A program made the translations under genes and the position numbers. A stretch of 64,000 nucleotides of DNA from Sphagnum magellanicum (lineage: Eukaryota; Streptophyta; Sphagnopsida; Sphagnales; Sphagnaceae). The notes under the pieces are model-generated. The model was not told where the DNA came from. It worked only from the letters and a program-made list of their open reading frames with translations, and ran no database searches. The DNA lies in the NCBI GenBank assembly GCA_021904315.1, contig CM038919.1:15679666-15743665 (forward strand), in the 5' to 3' direction. This document shows positions 25,518 through 38,115 of the stretch, piece after piece; position 1 is the first letter of the stretch, and each line of letters starts with the position of its first letter.

Positions 25518-28500
25518 CTATAGAAAATGGAGGTCATGAATCCCACCAACACACTGTAACACAACATTGGATATGGAAATAGCTTTTAGGGTACCAGTAA
25601 AAAAATAACCCACCGGATTTCCAACAAAGACCCCTAGCTCAATTGTGTTTACTTTAGCAATGGCACTCGACCCAAATGCCTTGTCAAACCCACATGGCTT
25701 CATCTTTGACATTGTTGTACATCCATGCACATTACGGACTTCTTCTTGATTAGAGGTAAGTTCCAATGGTACTGATGGCAGGCTGTTTTTGGACACAACA
25801 ACAACAACTTGCGCCACCAAGCCCTCCAATCCACTAAGTCTATGCTACCAATTGGTAGCATCACTCCCACTTGGAGTACATGGGGTCATTAACCCCCAAG
25901 GTTTGCTAATTGACCTTGCATGTATTTAGGGTGACATAGGTTAATTCTGGATAAACATGTAATTCTGGATAAACATGTAATTCTAATTACTGGCAATTAC
26001 CACAATTTAGATTACAACAAGTGGATTGCTTAACATGTTGTAGGTTCAACCAAGTGCTATGGCCCACATTTCAATTGTCAAATGCACTATTTTGCAAATG
26101 AAGACTAATCACTAATGCCAATTGGAATAAATATTTTGAAATTTCATTACCATATTCATAGAAGGAGAAGCATGACACTTTGAATGAGTTGAAGCACGAG
26201 GGTTAGGAGCTCCTTTCTCTTTTGCCAAATCTGCAGTCAATTCAGCTGGAGTAGGTTTATGCCCTAACTCTTTCTCTTGCACACATGGGTTTTACCTAGC
26301 ATGTGTTAGCACATAATATATGAAGAATGCTTACAAACCTAGAAAACATATCACCCAATGCAGACTTGTTACGATACCATTACAAAAATGTATGAAAATC
26401 AACCAATAACCAAGAATCTGAAGAAACGTGTTTGGAATATGGAGGATTGATCTCACCAATCTGTAAGCCGCACCCACCTTTCCACCACAGCTCAGTGACT
26501 TGGAGTAGTGACAAGTGCCTGCATGGCATGATTCTTGGCTGCCCCATCTTGTTTTACCTCTGATGCAATGAGGTGTTTCATGCTTTCCCAATGCTCGATT
26601 ACATAGTCATTTGGCCTACCTACACCTGACTCAAAATTAATTGCTTTAAAGCATGCCTCCTATTTTTCAAATACACATTGACTTGTGCTTTATATTCTTG
26701 GAATGATAGATCATACCCCACATACTCCCTCATCTAATCTATTTTTCATCAAATTCATATTCACATAATGTTGTCTATGTTTGGATCCAACATGCTATAA
26801 TACCCACACAACATAATGACCCAAACGTTGCAATGGGTGGGTTTGGGCTTCCCAGAGGACTCACATGTCACAAAAAAAAAACTTCTGCCCATTAGCCTTC
26901 TTGATCATAGCCTGCTTGTGTGCCTCACTAACTACTACCTTTCGATGCTTTCGCTGTGCAGCAACAAATCTTTTTTTGACATAACAATAGTTAATACATC
27001 CTCTACACTCATTCCAAAATCACCCCTTTGTGACTGCATTGTCTTCTCTGTATCAAAAAATGGTTTTGCTCCCATTATTGTAGTTGGCATGGGCATTGAA
27101 CCTCCTGCCACTTGTCCATGCTGTTGCAATTGTTGTCCTTTTAGCATTGGTAGCCCTCCTTGTTGTCCCATTTGGCCTACCTCTAATGATGTTAGTGTTT
27201 GCAATGTTTGCATACCTTGCATCTATTGTAATGGATTCAATTCCCCCATCATATTGAGGGTCAAAAGCCCGCCCAACCCTCCTTGCATTCCACCACACAT
27301 GTTCACCAAATTGTTGTAAAACATTGTTATCCAAACCAGGCACCTGAAGAGCTTGAAGTTCAACATTCACAATAAGACCCGACATTGCAAGCAATTCATG
27401 GGGGCCCATTAAATTGGACTACAAGGTAAATGCAAGATAAAGTGGTTCATTTTTTGCGTCATAAGCTTGATTTCTGCAAGTGTTTTGTGTTTAAATGCCT
27501 ATGGTGAATGATTCAATTTTAAATATATTAAATGATGATTCATTCTAGACTAACAATTTGATTATTGAGACAATTGCACAATTATTTTTTGAAAGTAATG
27601 CATTCATTATCAATAGTGGACTTTTGAAATAAAAAATTTGAACTAATCAATTGATTAGATTATTAAAAATTAAAAAATTCATATTGAATTTCACTTCAAA
27701 TTGTTTATTGTGACTAAACATGGGTTGAAAAATTAAATCATAAAAGTAAATGTGAAATTTTATTTTGTGAAACCTTAACCAAATGGTAGTTATGAACTTT
27801 TAAAAGTTTAGAATTGGACCTTGTTTTCAAAAGTCCTTTTGAAATGAATTTTTTTTTGTTTCTCAAAATTTTTGCGCCCCATGGGTACATAATTAAAATA
27901 TCTGAATGCTCTTTTATTTTTATGAATTTTATGTGTTTTTCTTTTAAAATTTTCAAAGCAATTTCACCATATCAGGTAATAACAACATTTTTTAATATGA
28001 ATTTTGACTTAATTTTAAGAAGTTTTATAAGTGATTGAAGCTAAAATTAAAAAAAATTACACTAATAAAAACCTTATAAATTGAAACCTTATCCATATGG
28101 ATCATATATAAAAACTTGCTTGAGAACTGTATTTGTTTAAAACGAGCCACTCAACTATGCATTTACCCTGCACTAGATAGAATTGTAGGGTTACATCAGA
28201 TATGATACTAGCAACAATTGTAGGGGCTATATTAGGTTTTGAGACACCTGATTTTGCAATTGTAATAGTTGCTGCCACGTGCATTTGGTTTTGTGCTGTG
28301 GCAGCTTCATCTCTAAGGTTGGACTCACCATAGCCTGACGAATCCTATCCATCAACTTGCTCTGCCTGAAAGTCAGTGAGGGCAGTGTTCCAACGAGCAT
28401 CAACGTCAGCCTCGAGTATGGTTTGCTGGCAGCCCAATTTGACATCTTATTCTTACAAGGTGGTGCTCTCAGCAACCATGGCCTTGGAAGTTCACCTGAT

Positions 28501-28700
28501 GCAGGTACACGCCCATGAATCACATGCTCGATAACACATATGCAGAGCCCAAACAATAAGCCACCCATAAATGTAACCAAAAGAGGTTTACTTTGCAAGC
28601 CTTTGTGAAGGACTTTCATCAACAAAATTTGACAGCAGTAATACATGTTTACTATGAAATGCAGCAAGAATAAACTCCCATTGGAATTAGGGCACTCCCA
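25518..28700 (-). pseudogene. Unrecognised coding-like relics, minus strand
   Basis: Several minus-strand segments look coding-like without matching a family I can name. 28667-28227 is a 146-codon frame; an overlapping frame reads KLGCQQTILEADVDARWN. 27409-26935 is rich in Met, Gln and Gly (MQGMQTLQTL, GQMGQQGGLPML). A segment near 26,590-26,460 includes KHETPHCIRGK. A segment near 26,290-26,160 reads EKELGHKPTPAELTADLAKE, faintly like the spacing in plant Ptta/EnSpm-type transposase C-termini. 25829-25518 is a 103-codon frame. They may be parts of one decayed transposon or gene, or unrelated. Low certainty. Confidence 0.25.
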
Positions 28701-28713
28701 TTGGAATTAGGGC
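28674..28713. repeat. 20-bp tandem duplication
   Basis: ACTCCCATTGGAATTAGGGC occurs twice head to tail. No function inferred. Confidence 0.8.
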
Positions 28714-31700
28714 ATTCAAAGAAAGTGGTCATGGAAATATGAGCTTTCCAAGTGCTCTTGCAAACATGAAGTGTGTGAAACACTTGCAATGTAAAAGTGT
28801 GTGCCACACTTGATTTGGTTGTATGGTGAGGCAATATTTTTTTGAAAGAACATACAAGTTTGTGTCAAATAGGTTCTCTCCAAGAAAAAAGTAGAATATT
28901 TATTTGATGATACCCTTGAATATGTAATTAATTACATATCCATTTAATTAAGTTTTGGGATCTAAAAGTAGATTTGAACACAATAAATTGACTCCTTAGT
29001 TTCAAATGTATTTGTTACTTGTTTTTATAATAAGTTAAAAAATTTCAGTTTATAATATTCTAGCAAATCAAACCCACAGCCCGTTTGGTAAGTACTACAG
29101 CTGTCATCATGTGAACTACCTCTACAATTCATTATGATGATTGTATGGAGTACAAGATCAGTACTCCAGACTATTCTTTACCACAAGCTATACAGTTTAT
29201 CACCTGTTATAGCTTGAAGGATAATCAACAAGTAAATATTGTATATTAAAAAACATTCTTTATTTTATCAAAACATTAGAATATCTGTAAAGTCGGGAAA
29301 AGACAGCACCAGTACCCTGAGTTTGGTCATACACAGGGTGAGATTAAAAAGAAACCTGCAAAAAAATACATTAGCATTCGAGGGGGGGGTGAAACTCAGA
29401 AAATCAGAGTTACACACATTGTGATATGATCACAGCAACCTAATGGAAAGCCACTGACATAGGGGCCTTGTTTTTTGCTGCAGATACAGTTGCTTTCCAT
29501 TGGAGATCTGCAAGTGAGTTGAAAATATGTAATTAATCACGTTAGGAGCTTTGGGAACACATGTTCTCATTTAAAAATGACAAATGTCATTTTCTGGTGA
29601 GTCACAATTTGACTCATAGTTCTCAGAATTCGTGCAGTTGGTCAATACTCGACTCCTAAGCTGTGAGATGACTGTGAGCACAACTAGGTAGAAAAACATA
29701 ATGAAAAACTGTTGTGACCACAGGAGCCTAATGAAAAGATATCCTACTTACCCATGAACTAATAAGCAAAGCCTTGCATGCCATTAGATACTCATCAATT
29801 TGAATATGTGCAGCCAATGAAATACAGACACATGAATGGTTTATGTGCTAAGTTGGGTCTGGAATTGCCATTCAAAAGGACAAATTATTTTTCACTATTT
29901 ATGAAAATATGTTGGTGTCCATGATTAACACACAATTCATAGTTCAGTGCTTTTAGATAGTTTAGTTGCTCTTGAACATTGAATAATCATCATTATAAAC
30001 ATTTGCCTTCAAATAGAATTGAAAGAAAAAACACTCAAACATTACATGTCACTACATCTTGTACAAGTATTAAAAAATTATGCGAACATGGTCATTGGCA
30101 ATTGAAAGTGACTAGTCGTTCTTGTTTAGGTACTTATGGCAAACCAAAAATTCATGCACAAAACACCAGTGGCATGGAGCCCATCTATCTGTAGAAGAGT
30201 ACCAAAACTTCCAACTTCTAATTGCACTTTTTCCCATTGGTGACATACTATTTAGGTAGGACACTAGAAGAGAGAGGTGGAACCTCGTGTTTTTTTTGGT
30301 TTAAAAAAAAAAATTGTTCTCTTTTTTTAAAATGCAATTTCTTTTCATTTCTCACACTGAAAGCATATAAAATATAAAAGGATTATTAAAATTTCTAATT
30401 AAATCGGGCTAAATTTTCTTTTGGATGATTACCAGTTTGGCTACATCACAAAATTGAAAGAAAACCCTGGTACCACACTCACATGTCTAATTTTTGGGAA
30501 TTGAGTCACTAATGTTGAGGCTATTTTTCCATTGCATGATTGCCCATCCAACAGGCTTTAAAAATTGGATCCATTGGCAATTACATGCAAGATCCGCCTA
30601 GAACTCTAGAACTCCACAAATAGAAAAACAAGTGCATATGGATGTGCACGTCAACTATGGTACACTTTGGGCCACATTATTCTCTAGAAAGATCACGCGA
30701 AAAGATATAGACCTAATTGATTTCCAGACTTCATGGCTTTGGATTCAAAAGGCAGTAGATTAGCCAACTTCATTGCCTCCTGTCAAAAGGATCCCTTTGA
30801 AGTTTGTACTTTGTACAATACCTAGTCTTTTTGCCTTCACCTCCAGGGCAGGTTTCAAGGCAAAGGTGAACCAGAGCCTACATGGGTACCCTCACCTTCT
30901 TGAGTGTCGCCTTTAATTAGGCTAATGGCTATATTCAACCTGAGAAGTGTTGATGATGGACTTATAGACCGGCTGATTTAGTCTGAGGACAGAATATTTA
31001 GAAAGTTTACTAGAAATGACCAAACAAAAAAATTATCATTGTTCCACGGTACCAATGTAGGTGGTGTATTTTTTTCAAAATTGTGAGGTAGGTGGTTTGG
31101 CGATCATCCATAAGAGGACTTGCCAAATTTGGCTACAGGTTAGAGAGGAAAGTAGAAAGTTTAGGAATTGTGCTATATGCTAGAACCTACTGTCTAAATT
31201 TGGCGAATTCAAAAAAGAAATCCTCTTAATACTGTGCCAATTTTTGTGACATAAAAATGTCACAAAAAATGTGACAAATTTTCCCAAAAAAATGCCTTTG
31301 TACTTTTCATAATGGCTTTTTATTGGTCGCCAGGATGAAAAATTTCACTAAAAACAGAAATACTGAGTGTAGATGCTGGGCAGGCTTCAAAAGCCCTTCA
31401 CTGGAAAATTTGCTTAAAATAGGGACAGACAGATCCACATATAAAACACTTCCTCAAATAGAAAGAGTAGAGCCCTAACTTTTTACACAAATACCCTTGG
31501 CAGTGAATTGTTTTGGTGAATGTAGAAATTAGAAATTGCCAAAAATGACTGACTTTGGGGGTTCACTATAGCCAGAGAGTTCCAACTGGGTGAGTGGGTA
31601 GTAAACAAAACAACTGAACTAACCATAGTGGTTATCTGGGGAACTGGAACCAAGGATAAAGCACTTCCTCGCCACCCACCATCAGTCCCTCACACTGCAC

Positions 31701-32962
31701 CACTGGTGCCTGTCTGTTCAGGCTGGCCCTAATTATACCACCTTTCCCGTGAAGAATAGATTCCACCTAAATGACATACCCCAACAGAAAAATGGCGAAT
31801 TGCCAGTGGGGATTATATTATATAGAAATAATCCCCCAACCAGGGGTCAGAATCCTTGGTTAATGAGAACATACCAATAACCTCAAGGTTCTGCAAAGAT
31901 TCCTTTTGATAACATGGGTTGGGCCTCTGATCATGAGGAATTCTCTCAAAAACTTGGGTCATGACTCATGACCCTAAGTTATGGGAATATTCTATATCAG
32001 AATGTAATGGCCAGTGACAGCAGCCATTTTCTATTCCATATATCATAAGCTATAGCTGCAATTTATTATTCAAGGGAAAGGTAGTATAGATTAGGATTTG
32101 GTAGGTTTGTGAGAATTTTAGGGAACCAATGGAAATGGTAGAAACTTGAAAGCGACTGTTACTTTCAATGTTCAGCAGGATAGGGTTGTGTGTAGGCTTG
32201 AAGATTTTTTTTTCCAGGCAAGTAGGATTGCTGGATTTGCTGGTCTGAATTTGTTTCCTTAGTCATCAAGAGTGAACTAACAGTTCAATGTGCAATGTCT
32301 AGAGACGGGGTTCTAGCACATTACTTGTGCACTTCTTTGGAATTGCGTACCAAGGCAAGGACATTGTCTTTAGACTCATTATTGAGTGTAGTGGGTTAAG
32401 GGATGTTGACCCAAAGGCAGTAAGTCTATTTCATATAAAAATAATGTTTGAAGATTATAATCTTTCAATACAATTTTTTTGAAAGATGATAGTTTAGCTT
32501 GTGTTGAAGCTTGATTTTTATACAGTTATGATATCTTGAAGGATTTTGGTTGCTTTTAAAGGATTTTTCTGAAGATTATATTTTTGCATGGTCAGATGTT
32601 TGAATTTTCATACTTTTTCTTTTGACTTAAGATACTTTTCAGTGTAAATGGCAAGGCGACAGTGTGCCACGCCCCGTGTTCTTATTCTGTAGCACCCAGT
32701 CTGTTGGGGACTGGTGCACCATCAGCAGCCCCAGGACTGAGGAGGGAAGGGTATGGGTTCCATAACCTTCAGGGCAGGTTGGCTGGAGGTTGCAGGTTAC
32801 TGATGGCTGCTGTAAGTATCCAAGAGTAGCGCACGTAATTTAATGATCAGTTGTGGCTGTACAGTCGATGATCGTATTGATCATCATCATCACTAACCTC
32901 CAGTTCCTGACACTAATCATTGTTGGCCTTTGATATACAGTTCGCGCTGCCCGCGTACAGAC
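28714..32962. other. Intergenic stretch with diverged dispersed repeats
   Basis: No gene recognised. Two blocks (about 30,955-31,065 and 31,628-31,730) have diverged relatives at 38,715-38,800 and 41,010-41,110. Base composition becomes more GC-rich after about 31.6 kb. Confidence 0.4.
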
Positions 32963-33597
32963 ACACCTACTACCCTACTACTAGGCATTAAAACCTAGGT
33001 TGGCACGTAAAAGAATCTAGATGTAATCACCTACTAGGCTAGTACTAGCCATTAACTTAGGTTGAGTCCAGCGCCGGAGTGGCCTGCCCACGTATCCACC
33101 TACTAGCTAGTACTAGACATTAACCTAGGTGCCATTTAACATAATCCGGATGTAATCACCTACTAGGCTAGATGTTAATAGGCATTAACCTAGGTTGCCA
33201 TGTAACAGAATCTAGGTGTAATCACCTACTAGGCTAGATGTGAATAGGCATTAACGTAGGTTCCCATGTAACAGAATCTAGGTGTAATCACCTACTAGGC
33301 TGGATGTTAGTAGGCATTTACCTAGATTGCTGTATAACAGAATCTGGATGTGATCACCTACTAGGCTAGGTTGAGTTGAGTGCTGGACTAACTTGCCCAC
33401 GTATACACCTATGAGGCTAGTACTGGATATTAAACCTAGGCCAGCACGTAACAGAGTTTAAATGTAATCACCTACGAGGCTAGTTACTAGGCATTAACCT
33501 AGCTTGACACGTAACAGAATCGGGATGTAATCCCCTACTAGGCTAGTATTAGGCATTAATCTAGGTTGGCACGTAACAGAATCTGGATGTAACCGAG
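32963..33597. repeat. Minisatellite, ~66-bp unit, 9 copies
   Basis: Nine cores resembling CTAGGCATTAACCTAGG lie near 32981, 33047, 33114, 33178, 33244, 33310, 33423, 33489 and 33550, so the spacing is close to 66 bp except for one longer interval. Flanking each core are CACCTACTAGGCTAG and CACGTAACAGAATCTGGATGT-type segments. Copies differ by substitutions and small indels. The cores are rich in CTAG/CCTAGG and partly palindromic. Confidence 0.9.
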
Positions 33598-35882
33598 TGT
33601 TGTAAATTCATTGCATTCTCTAGTGAGTGAGTTGGAGCGTTGGCTCATGCTTCCAGATTAATCTTCAATCATGAACGCGCCTAGTTAACTCTGCCCCTCC
33701 GGTTCCTCCTCCCCCTCCTCTCGTCGACCTTGTGCAGCTCCCCCCAGACTTGGATCATATTAAAGATCAGGCTCTGAATCACTAGACCTCGGATCAATCA
33801 TGACGTCGGGCTGATCTGAATCTGGCGGGGGGTAGACAACTTGTGTACTTGTAGTAACGTTCTAATAATCAGTGCTCATATGGGGAACCTGCAGCTGATG
33901 CCAACTGCTGAGCCACTGTATATAAGTTATTGCAGTTGATAAAGTGAAGGGAAGGTAACTTTATGAACTGGAGGAAAAGTTGACTGTCATTAGAAGGAAG
34001 AAATTCAAAAACTCTGTACTCGTGTAACAGATCAAAGCTAGCGTGATATACAACAGCCCGTCGTCACGGAATCATTTGGATGTAAGACAGGGGGGGAAAA
34101 AAAACCAGCTACTACTTCCAAGAAGTCTTTAGTTAGGAATCTTTGGATGCAGTTGAAGTGGCAGAGCAGGCATACTTGCTTTTATGGGGGTATGTATGAT
34201 CAGCAAGTAAAGTGCTCCTAGGAAGTGCCACAGTGGTGAACTAAGTTTTTCATTTGAATGATCACTTCTAATTAAAAGAAAAACCCTGTAGGGTAGACCG
34301 GCCTGTGATCGAACAGTTAAGCGCTCCAGGCAGGCAGGATCCAAGGGGAGGGCTCTGTTGTTCTGGTGTCCAAACAAAACTTGAACCTCTCCTCTTAGCA
34401 CATTTGACACATTAACAATTGTTGAAAATAGATTAGAAATCAGAAAGTTATAGCCCCACAAAATAAGGAGGTCAAGAACTAAAAAAACAAACCACTGAAC
34501 ACTACATAGGCCAGTTCCTGGACACCCAAAAAATTCTTTGTATGTTGCTTTGTTGTTATTAGAGTTCAAAGATGATTTGTAAAACTTCAAGTGATTCTCC
34601 TATAGCACTTTAAATTGTTTAAAATGAATAAGAAATACAAAAGTTATGAGGTTTGAAGGTCAAAGGGGTCCAAAAAGAAGAAAAAAGAAAAAAAACACCT
34701 TTTATAAGTTGGAAAGCTTATTTTTCTTCTTGTTATTTTTTCATTAATCCTTTTCCTTTGCACTTCAAAGATGATTTCTAGAGCTTGAGGTAGGGCTCCC
34801 ATAACATTCCAAATCAGTCAATATAAAGCACATATGATGAAGATATAACTAAATGTTTGGTCATAGGCAGGCAAACAGTGATGAGTGGTCTACCCTACAT
34901 AGTAAAAACAGCCCTTAACTACGTATAAACCATCTACTTACTTAGTAATTAGGTATTTTTTCACGATCTTCTTATATATGAGAGCTGTTGCATACAGAAT
35001 TGGTTACCAAGGTGAAACCAAATATTAACTCAGTTGAGGTTCATCCACAACTGAATAATAACAGGCATCTAGTGAATGGTGCATTGACGTGTGCTGGTTC
35101 ACTGTGGCAGCAATGAAGCAATACTGGAGTTGAATAGCAACTTCAACAATTTTTTTAAAAAAAAGGTTACACATGCTGAAATTTTCAAAAGGATATTTTT
35201 CTTCAAGAAATTTTTTGTGTGAAGGAAAATGAAGCATCTTTTGAAATATTTGAGAATATTCCATTTGTCAAAATTGAATCTTCAAAATTAGACAACCATT
35301 TGGCAGAGACCTGGTGAACCTGCTATTCAACTACTGTATTACTTAAGTAAGTACTGGCATGAATTTGCAGGGAGTCATCAAACTACATACTAATTGTGCA
35401 GTTCATGAAGCATTAAGACTGTCATTAGATCAGGACTGCAAATATTTAGAAAGAAAGTCTCAAAAGCATAACATGTGCCAGTACCTAATATCAAATATTA
35501 TCATTTTTACCGAACATGTGCCACAATAAACATCACATATGGTTACATTGTAATGAATGAAATCACAGAGTTTATCTTACACATTACACATGTGTCATGA
35601 GTTTAGGCTTTTTTTGTGTAAGAAAAACCATACTCTCTTATAGTGAGCTTCCAGGTGGTGGACATGAATCATATAGTATGTGAAGCTCCAGGAAGTTGCT
35701 GGAGGTTTCTGATTAGAGCCTCTAGCAGAGAATAAAACTTGACTAATGGGTAACCTGCAAAGCACATATATATTGAGGATCATGAGGAGAATGATATGTT
35801 GTACAATTGTAGAGCTTCATTGTAATGAAGATCTGTGGAGTAAAATGACGAAATTAGCAGCATTGATCATCAATTGATGACA
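33598..35882. other. Unassigned stretch downstream of the PADRE gene
   Basis: A GC-richer patch at 33,640-33,850 holds a C/T-rich run, without a gene I recognise. A 153-codon minus-strand frame at 34,129-34,590 has hydrophobic segments but no family match and may be chance. A block at 34,999-35,098 has a diverged relative at 40,162-40,256. Confidence 0.35.
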
Positions 35883-36055
35883 AGTGATCAGCCCTAGTGC
35901 TGCTACTTAAGTCTTGATCACCTCGCACGGAAGCTGCCCATGGCATGATCATGAGAAGTGATCAGCCCTAGTGTGGCTACTTAAGTCTTGATCACCACGC
36001 ACGGAAGCTGCCCAGGGCATGATCATGAGAAGTGATCAGCCCTAGTACTGCAACT
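35883..36055. repeat. 74-bp tandem repeat, 2.3 copies, in presumed 3' UTR
   Basis: Units start at 35883, 35957 and 36031 with AGTGATCAGCCCTAGT. Each full unit has the arms GTGATCA and TGATCAC about 24 nt apart, so the RNA can fold into a stem-loop, and each ends in the palindrome CATGATCATG. The array begins 11 bp past the stop codon of the minus-strand PADRE gene, so it should be transcribed as 3' UTR. Confidence 0.85.
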
Positions 36056-36065
36056 AGACATAAGT

Positions 36066-37019
36066 TTAAGCTGTGTAGACACTACATTTTGCTTCAAAAC
36101 TGATGTCTAGTTGCCTGTAATGAGGAGTATCGACATAATAAGACAGCTGCAGCTCATGAGGTGTGCAGCAGCTGTCATGAATTATATCAACATCACCAGT
36201 AAGGTCTGCATTGTGATGATGATCTGCAGAGTTATGATCAAGGACTACCGGCGTTGCCTCAGAGATGCTTTGAAGCACGGGCTGCCAGGACTTGTTCCCC
36301 GATCTCTTATAATACCGAGATCCTCTCGAGTAAGGATGGGGATCTTGCACGATTGATGATCTACTCTTTGCTGATCTCTTCTCCCTTTGAGGTTCTAGTA
36401 ACCTGAGGCGGTGATCGTTAGACATGAGTCGAGAGGTTGCAGGAGAACAATCCTGAAAGAAAACGAATTTGACGAGATATTCTGAAGTTCTAATGTAAGA
36501 AGCTTTCTTCGGTTCTATCTCTCTTGCGGACTGCTTGAGCTTGCGGCCCGGTTCCAGCTCTTCAGATTGAACAGGAAAGACGTGCGAGCTGACACCTTTC
36601 TTTGAAGTCGGATATCTCGTGTGCACTACAGAGCTGGTTCTTCGTTTCCGATCTCCAACACTACCAGTGTTGCATTGATTCTCGACCCCCTTCAAAGCTT
36701 GCAACAATGTCAATGGCACCCGCGGGGCATGCTCGCCGAGAGCTGGAATTGGACGCAAAATTCTTCGAGTACCTGGGCCGTGAGTTCCAGGTTTAGGTTG
36801 CAAGAAGTAAGTCTGGCCTGTCTCGAGCTTGGCATGTCGCGGCAGTCCACGGCCACTCTTGGCTATGAGTGATCTGCTAAGGAAGTAGTTCGGGTATCCC
36901 TGCAGAAGCTCATCCACATTGCACGGCTTTCTGATGTACTCTACATACCCATTCGGATGCACCACACTTACTGCCTCCTGATCCATCACACTGCATCCTG
37001 TCAATCCTCCGTTACCCAT
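36066..37019 (-). CDS. PADRE-domain (DUF4228) protein, 317 aa, single exon
   Basis: Plant-specific PADRE/DUF4228 protein; members respond to pathogen and abiotic stress, but the biochemical role is not settled. Residues 1-77 carry the conserved N-terminal domain: MGN start, VVHPNGYVEYIRKP (19-32), NVDELLQGYPNYFL (34-47), and LETGQTYFLQPKP (65-77). The middle (about 78-240) is basic, Ser/Arg-rich and probably disordered, with RKR and KK clusters that could act in nuclear entry. The C-terminal SWQPVLQSISE (244-254) corresponds to the family's usual W-P-L-SI-E motif, followed by a His cluster. MGN makes N-myristoylation possible in principle. The ATG at 37019 has G at -3 and +4 and begins exactly where the domain begins. 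The frame is whole, within the size range of the family, and more GC-rich than its surroundings. A candidate ABRE/TATA promoter lies about 0.85 kb upstream. Confidence 0.88.
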   Translation of the reverse strand: MGNGGLTGCSVMDQEAVSVVHPNGYVEYIRKPCNVDELLQGYPNYFLSRSLIAKSGRGLPRHAKLETGQTYFLQPKPGTHGPGTRRILRPIPALGEHAPRVPLTLLQALKGVENQCNTGSVGDRKRRTSSVVHTRYPTSKKGVSSHVFPVQSEELEPGRKLKQSAREIEPKKASYIRTSEYLVKFVFFQDCSPATSRLMSNDHRLRLLEPQREKRSAKSRSSIVQDPHPYSRGSRYYKRSGNKSWQPVLQSISEATPVVLDHNSADHHHNADLTGDVDIIHDSCCTPHELQLSYYVDTPHYRQLDISFEAKCSVYTA

Positions 37020-37857
37020 TGCAGCTCCTCTTACAGACCAATTCTTGACCTCTTCTTCATATCACGTTCTCGCCGGTGACCCGAGTACCCTTAGTTCTGC
37101 TATTGCGAGAGTTGACTACACTAGGAACTACCTACATTGCAACTCGCCTTGGCCGGCGATTGGAAAATGCAACAGATGCCAGGCTCATGATAAGTATTGA
37201 AATATGTTGTTCCCAGTACTTGAACAATCCTCAATGTCCTGTGCAGCAGGAACCGTTACAATCCATCGAGAGTTGGTCTGACCTGAGACTGGATGCAAAA
37301 ATTCAGCTACTTCGATCCCGAATTCTTTTGTGAAGCTGAATTTTGTTGCTCGTGAGAGAGCAGCGACTAACACTAAACTAGACAGAGAAAAGCAAAAGCG
37401 ACCAGAATAAAGGAAGACTTCAACTCCGAATTCAAAGACCAAATGTTCAAGTGACCCACAAAACTACACTAGTGCGAATATTCAGACTGCAATTGATCAA
37501 TCGAATAGATCTTGAAGGAGAACTAGTTAGCTGAAGAGCTGGAAAGGAACAAAAAGACAACAGAAGCTGATGAAAACCCCTTAAACTTAGCTGCTCCAGA
37601 GGCAGCAGCAGCAGAGACACTGCAAAACCTGCTGTTAGAAGATGATGCGGTTATTAGCTATGTACAATATCATGTGGAGCTCATCAAAGTGTAGATCAGC
37701 AACAAGAAGCTGATGGCCAAATTCAAAGACTACAAGACGACAAGCCACGACAAGGAGACGCACGACTAACTTGATGAAGTGTCGAGAAAGACAAGAGCAA
37801 GAAACTGGTGACAAAGTTAAAGACAGGGCAACAAGAGAGAGTGTGGGACTGTGATGT

Positions 37858-37936
37858 GGTATAGATATAGCCTATAGTGAGGCCAGTCATAATAGCAGCT
37901 ATCATGTGATCATGTGATCATCAGTTCCCCCACGTG
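37858..37936 (-). promoter_or_regulatory. Candidate promoter: TATA-like box plus ABRE/G-box
   Basis: On the minus strand, ACACGTGG (G-box/ABRE core CACGTG at 37931-37936) is followed by GATCATGTGATCATG repeats, then GGCTATATCTATACC (37872-37858), then a CT-rich tract of the kind found in plant leaders. Spacing of about 60 bp between ABRE and TATA suits a core promoter. It would imply a leader of about 0.8 kb for the PADRE gene, or a leader intron, which is long; hence the modest confidence. Confidence 0.3.
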
Positions 37937-38071
37937 TTCCAGAATTGAGATTTTACCTTCCATCCTGATCCATCCAGTAAGCGGGAAATAAGTTTTTCTT
38001 TCCCCACTAGTCCATCTTTCAAAGATCACCAAACATTTTAACATCATCATCAGGTAATTGGTAAGCTTGAT

Positions 38072-38115
38072 GTCCCCCCAAGTAAGGTCAGGAGTCCCCC
38101 CAAGTAAGGTCAGGA
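38072..38115. repeat. 22-bp tandem duplication
   Basis: CCCCCAAGTAAGGTCAGGAG occurs twice in a row. A related AAGGTCAGGAGTAAGG string occurs near 63138. Confidence 0.75.

Noticed and set aside
34297-34345. Sequence around GTGATCGAACAGTTAAGCGCTCC considered as a tRNA-like gene.
   Set aside because: No cloverleaf with acceptor, D and T arms could be formed by eye, and no A/B box pair at proper spacing.
34129-34590. 153-codon minus-strand frame downstream of the PADRE gene.
   Set aside because: No recognised domain, no sign of splicing or promoter; length is possible by chance in this window.
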